Source of the DNA: Acidobacteriota bacterium
Lineage (GTDB): Bacteria > Acidobacteriota > Terriglobia > UBA7540
Direction: 5' to 3'
DNA: 10,194 nucleotides
NCBI GenBank assembly: GCA_021789565.1
Contig: JAJYJL010000163.1
Location: forward strand, 1 to 10,194
Shown here: positions 6,213-10,194 of the stretch, piece by piece
How positions within the stretch are numbered: position 1 is the first letter of the stretch
Layout: each line of letters opens with the position of its first letter
The notes under the pieces: generated by a model
What the model was told of the DNA's origin: nothing
What the model saw: only the letters and a program-made list of their open reading frames with translations
The model's database searches: none
Translations under genes and position numbers: made by a program

Positions 6213-6362
6213 ATGAGCGTCATCGACGAGGCCCTTCTGTTGCCTAATGATAACTTTTTCGTCGGCAATCTTGGGCTACAGGAAAAGCATCTCATCGCGG
6301 TTTTCTGCCTGTCGTTTCAAATGCTTGTAAGTTGGTCCTGGACGCGGCTGCAGTCATACTCG
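6213..6362 (+). pseudogene. Possible decayed beta-carbonic anhydrase 5' remnant
   Basis: An ATG at 6213 opens a frame starting MSVIDEALLLPNDNFFVGNL and followed some residues later by LIAVFC. This resembles the N-termini of one class of bacterial beta-carbonic anhydrases, roughly MSVIDEALxxN then a stretch ending 'kxAVvxCMDARL'. The catalytic Cys-x-Asp-x-Arg is absent (CLSFQ follows the cysteine). A little further on, bases reading TGGACGCGGCTGCAG look like a shortened 'MDARL' coding stretch. The rest of the enzyme is missing, and the frame runs into the HzsA-like gene in another phase. The alternative is a chance match in an untranslated leader. The resemblance comes from recall of family sequences only. 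Confidence 0.25.
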
Positions 6363-6378
6363 AACAACTTTAAATTCG

Positions 6379-7833
6379 ATGAAAAGGTTCCGAACGATCT
6401 GGGTCACCATTCTTTTCCTTTGCCTTGGGCTTTCGCCCTGCACGCTGAGAATCTCTCTGGCTGGGCCTGAACCCGCCGGCGCACAGCCTATTCCAGTTAT
6501 CATTTTTGTCGAAACCCCCACCGTTGCATCAGGTGGATTGCCGGACCGTTTCCCGCAGGGAAGCCATCTGGCGCGTCTTGTGCCGGGGACCGCATCTCCT
6601 TCTGTCACGAACCTGACTCCGGAATTTTTTGCCGCGGCTGACCCGCGAGTATCCTTCGATGCTGCAAGAATTCTTTTCGCCGGACAAAAGACCCGGCGGT
6701 CCCATTGGCAAATCTGGGAAATGAACCCTGACGGCTCAGGGCAGCGTCAGCTGACGCGTTGCCCCGCGGACTGTGTCAAGCCCGCCTACCTTCCGCGAAA
6801 GCACATTGTGTTTACGATGGTTTCAGGCAAGGGGCCTCAGCAAACCTCGTCGATCTACGTTTCTCAGCAGGACGGCTCCGGCTCTCACCCCATCACTTTT
6901 GGCCCGGGCAATTTCCGGGTTGAAACCGTTCTGCGCAGCGGGCGCATTCTTGTCTCGGCAAAGAAATCACTGGTTGCTGGCGGGCAGGGCAGTGAATCCC
7001 GCATGTTTTACACCCTATGTCCTGACGGCTCCGGGCTTAATCCGTTCCGTTGGAACAGCGCGTCCAATGTCGTTCGGACCGGAGCTGCGGAATTGGATGA
7101 CGGCACCGTAGTGTTTGTGAAGAGACGGAAGTCGGCCGGACGTGCGACTGGCGGGGAACTTGCATGGATTCGACTTGGCGCTTTGCACAATTCTGTGCTC
7201 ACGCCACACGGCGCTGTCTACTGGTCAGCCCACTCTCTTGATGGAGACCGCCTGGTGGTGGCGAAAGCGGATGCCGGCACTGCATGGAAATTCGGCCTCT
7301 ATGTGTTCAACCTTGCAAACCTGAGCATCGAGAAGGCGATTTACCGTGACGCCAAATTATCCGGCGTGGAGGCCGTGCCCCTGGAGTCGCGCGCGGCTCC
7401 GCTCTATTACTGGAGCATCCTCCATCCGGACCGGGACTTCGGACGTATCGTCTGCCTGAACTCTTATTTGTCGGCCGACGCGCCCCACGGCCGTCTCACG
7501 GGTCGTAATGCGAGGGTTCGAGTGATCGCGCTGCAGCCGGACCACCACACCGAACGAATTCTTGGCGAAGCTCCAGTGGAGAGTGACGGCTCTTTTTACA
7601 TCAAGGTTCCAGCCGACCGCCCCATCCGGTTCGAATTGCTGTCACCCAAGGGAGAAGTCATACTCGCTCAGAAAAGCTGGATCTGGGCGCGTAAGGGTGA
7701 GGACGTCCCTTGTCTGGGCTGCCACGAAAGTAAAGCTCTTGTACCGGGAGACCACTGGCCGCTGGCGCTGAAACGTTCTGACGCTCCAATTCCTGTGGGC
7801 GTGCCTTCGAATCCGCAATCGGTGAAATACTAG
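6379..7833 (+). CDS. HzsA-like exported beta-propeller protein with one c-type haem motif
   Basis: A 484-residue protein with a Sec-type signal peptide (basic start, hydrophobic residues 8-19, likely cleaved between 28 and 36). The body has TolB/PD40-like repeats such as 'QIWEMNPDGSGQRQLTRC' (111-128) and 'IYVSQQDGSGSHPITFG' (159-175). The C-terminal part reads 'RILGEAPVESDGSFYIKVPAD' (393-413), 'SWIWARKGE' (433-441) and 'CLGCHE' (445-450). That arrangement is typical of proteins related to the alpha subunit of hydrazine synthase (propeller plus middle domain with one CxxCH haem c). The second haem domain of true HzsA is absent, and no HzsB/C genes are nearby, so hydrazine synthesis is not implied. 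Likely a periplasmic haem protein of unknown reaction. No strong Shine-Dalgarno precedes the ATG. It is the first gene of a three-gene operon. Confidence 0.8.
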   Translation: MKRFRTIWVTILFLCLGLSPCTLRISLAGPEPAGAQPIPVIIFVETPTVASGGLPDRFPQGSHLARLVPGTASPSVTNLTPEFFAAADPRVSFDAARILFAGQKTRRSHWQIWEMNPDGSGQRQLTRCPADCVKPAYLPRKHIVFTMVSGKGPQQTSSIYVSQQDGSGSHPITFGPGNFRVETVLRSGRILVSAKKSLVAGGQGSESRMFYTLCPDGSGLNPFRWNSASNVVRTGAAELDDGTVVFVKRRKSAGRATGGELAWIRLGALHNSVLTPHGAVYWSAHSLDGDRLVVAKADAGTAWKFGLYVFNLANLSIEKAIYRDAKLSGVEAVPLESRAAPLYYWSILHPDRDFGRIVCLNSYLSADAPHGRLTGRNARVRVIALQPDHHTERILGEAPVESDGSFYIKVPADRPIRFELLSPKGEVILAQKSWIWARKGEDVPCLGCHESKALVPGDHWPLALKRSDAPIPVGVPSNPQSVKY

Positions 7834-7840
7834 GGGGCAC

Positions 7841-9550
7841 ATGAAAATTTCTCGACGACAATTCGGAAGCTTGGCGGCAGCAGCGTGGCCCCTTTGGGCG
7901 GCTCGTGGGCTCCTGGGACGGAGCCTTCCCGCGCGGCCTGCCGCCGAACCCGCCTTCCCGCAATTTCTGGACGTCACCTCGAAATCCGGCATCGACTTTA
8001 AGCATTCATTTGGCGAAAAAGAATTGAGTTCGATCCTTGAAGGAACCGGATCGGGCTGCGCGTGGTTCGACTACAACAATGACGGCCTCCTTGACCTGTA
8101 TGTTGTCAGCGGGCGTTACGTTGAAGGGCTTACCAACCATTCTGCTCCGGACGGCGCGGACGCGACGAACCACCTCTATCGCAATAATGGCGACGGCACC
8201 TTCACTGACGTCACCGCGCAGGCCGGCGTGCCGGGGAAGGGCATGGGGACCGGAGTGACGGTGGGCGATTTTGACAACGATGGCCACCAGGACATCTATG
8301 TGACCGGATACAACGTTGCCGTCCTTTATCACAACAACGGGGATGGGACCTTTACCGATATCACCGCGGACGCCGGAGTGGAAAATCCCTTTTTCGGTGT
8401 CGGCGCGGCTTTCCTGGATTACGACCGCGATGGGCGGCTTGATCTATTTGTCGGAAACTACCTGAGATTTGTTAACAGCTACCGGCAGTATTATCCCGGC
8501 GACCACTACCCGGGCCCCCTGGACTACGATCCAGAGTTCAACCGCCTTTTCCACAACAACGGAGATGGGACCTTCAAAGACGTTTCAAAGGAATCCGGGA
8601 TTGCCCGCCAGGCCGGCCGGGCAATGGGGATTACCGTCGGTGACTACGACAACGACGGCTGGCCGGACATTTACGTTGCCAACGATACCATGAAGAGCTT
8701 TCTCTACCACAACAACCGCAACGGGACGTTTACGAATGTCGCCTCCGACCTGAACGTGGATTACGGGCAGAATGGCGAGGCGGCCACGGCCATGGGACCG
8801 ATCTTCGCGGACTATGACAACGATGGTTGGCAAGATCTGTTTGTTTCCGATGCGCGCTACCACAGGCTCTACCACAATCCCGGCAAGGCTGGCGGCCCAT
8901 TCCAGGACGTGACAGACCGGAGCGGGGTGGGCGCGGTCTCCGGCCAGTACGCTGGATGGGGAGATGGATTTTTCGATTTCGATAATGACGGCTGGAAAGA
9001 CCTTTTCATCGTGAATGGCGGGCTGACCTGGCTGGTCCCCATGGAAGCCGTTTTGCTGCGCAATAACGGCAATGGGACCTTCGCGGACATTTCCAGCCAG
9101 GCCGGGGGATTCTTTAAGGAGCAAACCGTCGGTCGTGGAGCGTGCTTCGCGGACTATGACAACGATGGGTACATCGACGCTTTTATTACGACGTTGAATG
9201 GCGAGGGCGTCCTGCTGCATAACGACCCTCCGCCGGGAAAGCGTAACCATTGGCTGACCGTCAAGTTGGTGGGAACGCGCAGCAATCGCGATGGCTACGG
9301 TACCAGCCTGGAGGCTGTAACCGGAACACAGCACCAGTATCTACAAACGACCTCGGAGAGCGGCTACCTTTCGCAGAACGATCCACGACCGCATTTTGGG
9401 TTGGGGCAGCACACGGAAGTGGACACCCTCATCCTCCATTGGCCCAGCGGGACGGTGCAGACGCTCCAACACGTTCAGGCCGACCAAATTCTGACCGTGA
9501 CGGAGCCTGCACCCGCCACTCCCGCGCAGGCGGCAGGGAAAGCCCGATGA
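7841..9550 (+). CDS. Tat-exported CRTAC1-type FG-GAP/VCBS protein with C-terminal ASPIC/UnbV domain
   Basis: A 569-residue exported protein. The N-terminus has a twin-arginine signal (SRRQFGSLAAAAW, residues 4-16). Seven calcium-loop motifs of the form D-[YF]-[DN]-x-DG-x-x-D start at about residues 77, 143, 193, 268, 324, 379 and 438. Most are followed by a 'LYHNNGDGTFTDIT'-type strand, as in FG-GAP/VCBS beta-propellers. Residues ~470-557 form an ASPIC/UnbV domain: 'HWLTVKLVGTRSNRDGYG', 'SGYLSQNDPRPHFGLGQ' and 'LHWPSGTVQTL'. This is the CRTAC1-like family, common in acidobacteria and planctomycetes, where its function is unknown; calcium-dependent surface or partner binding is inferred. It begins 7 bases after the HzsA-like stop, with a GGGGG overlapping that stop, and its TGA overlaps the next ATG. 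Confidence 0.9.
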   Translation: MKISRRQFGSLAAAAWPLWAARGLLGRSLPARPAAEPAFPQFLDVTSKSGIDFKHSFGEKELSSILEGTGSGCAWFDYNNDGLLDLYVVSGRYVEGLTNHSAPDGADATNHLYRNNGDGTFTDVTAQAGVPGKGMGTGVTVGDFDNDGHQDIYVTGYNVAVLYHNNGDGTFTDITADAGVENPFFGVGAAFLDYDRDGRLDLFVGNYLRFVNSYRQYYPGDHYPGPLDYDPEFNRLFHNNGDGTFKDVSKESGIARQAGRAMGITVGDYDNDGWPDIYVANDTMKSFLYHNNRNGTFTNVASDLNVDYGQNGEAATAMGPIFADYDNDGWQDLFVSDARYHRLYHNPGKAGGPFQDVTDRSGVGAVSGQYAGWGDGFFDFDNDGWKDLFIVNGGLTWLVPMEAVLLRNNGNGTFADISSQAGGFFKEQTVGRGACFADYDNDGYIDAFITTLNGEGVLLHNDPPPGKRNHWLTVKLVGTRSNRDGYGTSLEAVTGTQHQYLQTTSESGYLSQNDPRPHFGLGQHTEVDTLILHWPSGTVQTLQHVQADQILTVTEPAPATPAQAAGKAR

Positions 9551-10194
9551 GGACGCATCCCGAAGGACGGAAACGCATGGTGGCGGGTTGGCGCAGGCTG
9601 CTCACCGGTGTTGCTGGGTTTGCTCTGATGCTCCTCCTGGTCTCCAGTTGGCGGCGCACTCCTGTCGTGGCCTCTTCCAGCGGGCCGGAGCGGGCGGCGG
9701 GCAATTCCGTTCCGCAGTATTTGAGTCCGGTGGCCCTGCAGCTCTCCTCGGATGGCCGCTGGCTGTATGTGGTCTGCGAGGACGGAGACCGCGTACTGGC
9801 GGTGGACACGCGCACTCGGCGGGTCGCGCGGCAGGTCCGGGTGGGCCATACGCCGCGTGGCATTGCGATTTCGCCCGACGGCAAGAAGCTGTATGTCTCG
9901 AATGAATGGGACGGCACCGTCACCGAAATCGATGCGGAGAGCTTGCGGACACGCCGGACACTCCAGACTGGAGCGGGGCCAGTGGAAATTACCACCGACC
10001 GCGCCGGTAAAGTGCTGTATGTGGCCAACACGTTGGAAGATGACGTTTCGTTGATCGACTTGGCGACGACGGCGCCCGCGCCCGCGTCGACGCAGGCACG
10101 GATGCCCTCCTCCGTCATCGTGAACTCGCCTGAGGCCACGATCACCGGGTTGCTCAGCCCAAGGCCGGCAAACGATGTGGACAGGTCCGTCACG
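9547..10194 (+). CDS. Exported YVTN beta-propeller repeat protein, 3' part disrupted at a foreign junction
   Basis: The ATG overlaps the preceding TGA (ATGA), and an AGGGAA lies about 8 bases upstream, so it is probably translated together with the FG-GAP gene. A signal or anchor helix (residues ~20-34) precedes YVTN-type repeats: 'SSDGRWLYVVCEDGDRVLAVDTRTRRV' split around 67-93, 'GIAISPDGKKLYVSNEWDGT' (105-124) and 'DRAGKVLYVANTLEDDVSLI' (151-170). Such proteins are extracytoplasmic seven-bladed propellers, often beside cytochromes and quinoprotein-like genes. After residue ~174 (base 10068) the repeat pattern stops. The frame remains open to the window edge, but those bases make better sense on the other strand as a DHOD-like N-terminus. 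Only 9547 to about 10068 should be read as genuine. Confidence 0.75.
   Translation, partial: MRTHPEGRKRMVAGWRRLLTGVAGFALMLLLVSSWRRTPVVASSSGPERAAGNSVPQYLSPVALQLSSDGRWLYVVCEDGDRVLAVDTRTRRVARQVRVGHTPRGIAISPDGKKLYVSNEWDGTVTEIDAESLRTRRTLQTGAGPVEITTDRAGKVLYVANTLEDDVSLIDLATTAPAPASTQARMPSSVIVNSPEATITGLLSPRPANDVDRSVT
10044..10193 (-). CDS. Dihydroorotate dehydrogenase-like protein, N-terminal fragment
   Basis: On the minus strand a GTG at 10191-10193 opens a frame reading MTDLSTSFAGLGLSNPVIV, then ASGEFTMTEEGIRACVDAG and AGAVVAKSINET. This is the typical first ~50 residues of a DHOD-like flavoprotein: leading strand, 'NPVivASgeftm' glycine-rich turn, and 'GAGAVVaKSinE', where the lysine strand begins the FMN barrel. 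After 'KSINET' the frame continues to 9429 but reads as the reverse complement of the YVTN gene, so the rest of the enzyme is missing. Third codon positions are almost all G or C here (44 of 50), visibly more than in murJ or the regulator gene. This points to a different genomic source. Confidence 0.65.

Larger units (their letters stand above)
6112..6378. other. Intergenic region upstream of the HzsA-like operon
   Basis: This gap of 267 bases between the regulator gene and the HzsA-like gene holds the TTGAC-N4-GTCAA palindrome. It also has an A/T-rich patch containing TATAAA (6163-6168) without a convincing -35, and the start of a reading frame resembling a carbonic anhydrase N-terminus (see the pseudogene entry). 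No hairpin with a U-tract follows the regulator stop, so read-through into the downstream operon is possible. Confidence 0.5.

Noticed and set aside
6379..6445. Possible lipoprotein signal in the HzsA-like protein (LSPC)
   Set aside because: Proline before the cysteine does not fit the lipobox, and the hydrophobic stretch fits an ordinary Sec signal better.
8585..9334. Leftward open frame of 249 codons
   Set aside because: It is antisense to the FG-GAP repeat gene. The Val/Ile-rich pattern is the reverse complement of repeated GAC/AAC codons.
9429..10043. Continuation of the DHOD-like frame to 254 codons
   Set aside because: Beyond residue ~50 it shows no DHOD motifs and is simply the reverse strand of the YVTN and FG-GAP genes.
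1..10194. CRISPR arrays, tRNA genes, rRNA, insertion sequences
   Set aside because: Neither regularly spaced direct repeats, tRNA-like cloverleaf sequence, transposase frames nor terminal inverted repeats were recognised on either strand.

Overview
The window looks like chromosomal DNA of a Gram-negative bacterium, most likely an acidobacterium or a close relative. This assignment is inference. It rests on a YidC with a large periplasmic domain, the rpmH-rnpA-yidD-yidC-jag-mnmE order, and an exported CRTAC1/UnbV-type FG-GAP protein next to an HzsA-like haem protein. No rRNA or other phylogenetic marker is present.

Left part (1-5101). The 3' end of a MurJ-type lipid II flippase gene runs rightward and converges on a leftward housekeeping operon. 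In transcription order the operon is rpmH (L34, TTG start), rnpA (RNase P protein, GTG start overlapping the rpmH stop), yidD, yidC, jag/khpB and mnmE. It is tightly packed and serves translation, tRNA maturation and modification, and membrane protein insertion. A perfect 12-bp inverted repeat sits at the convergent murJ/mnmE junction and includes the last codons of mnmE.

Middle (5102-6378). A divergent intergenic region carries a good sigma70-type promoter for the rpmH operon and a weaker extended -10 candidate for the rightward gene. That gene encodes an FNR-like Crp/Fnr regulator with an unusual cysteine set. About 76 bases after it lies a perfect FNR-type palindrome, TTGAC-N4-GTCAA. The rest of the 267-base gap contains what may be a decayed beta-carbonic anhydrase start.

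Right part (6379-10194). Three closely coupled rightward genes encode exported proteins. The first is an HzsA-like beta-propeller protein with one c-type haem motif, the second a Tat-exported seven-repeat FG-GAP/UnbV (CRTAC1) protein, and the third a YVTN beta-propeller protein. The gene spacing (SD on the stop codon, then an ATGA overlap) argues for one operon, perhaps controlled by the adjacent FNR-like regulator.

The last ~150 bases do not fit. On the minus strand they encode the N-terminus of a dihydroorotate-dehydrogenase-like protein, and the YVTN gene loses its repeat pattern exactly where that begins. This looks like a chimeric join or a rearrangement near 10044-10070.
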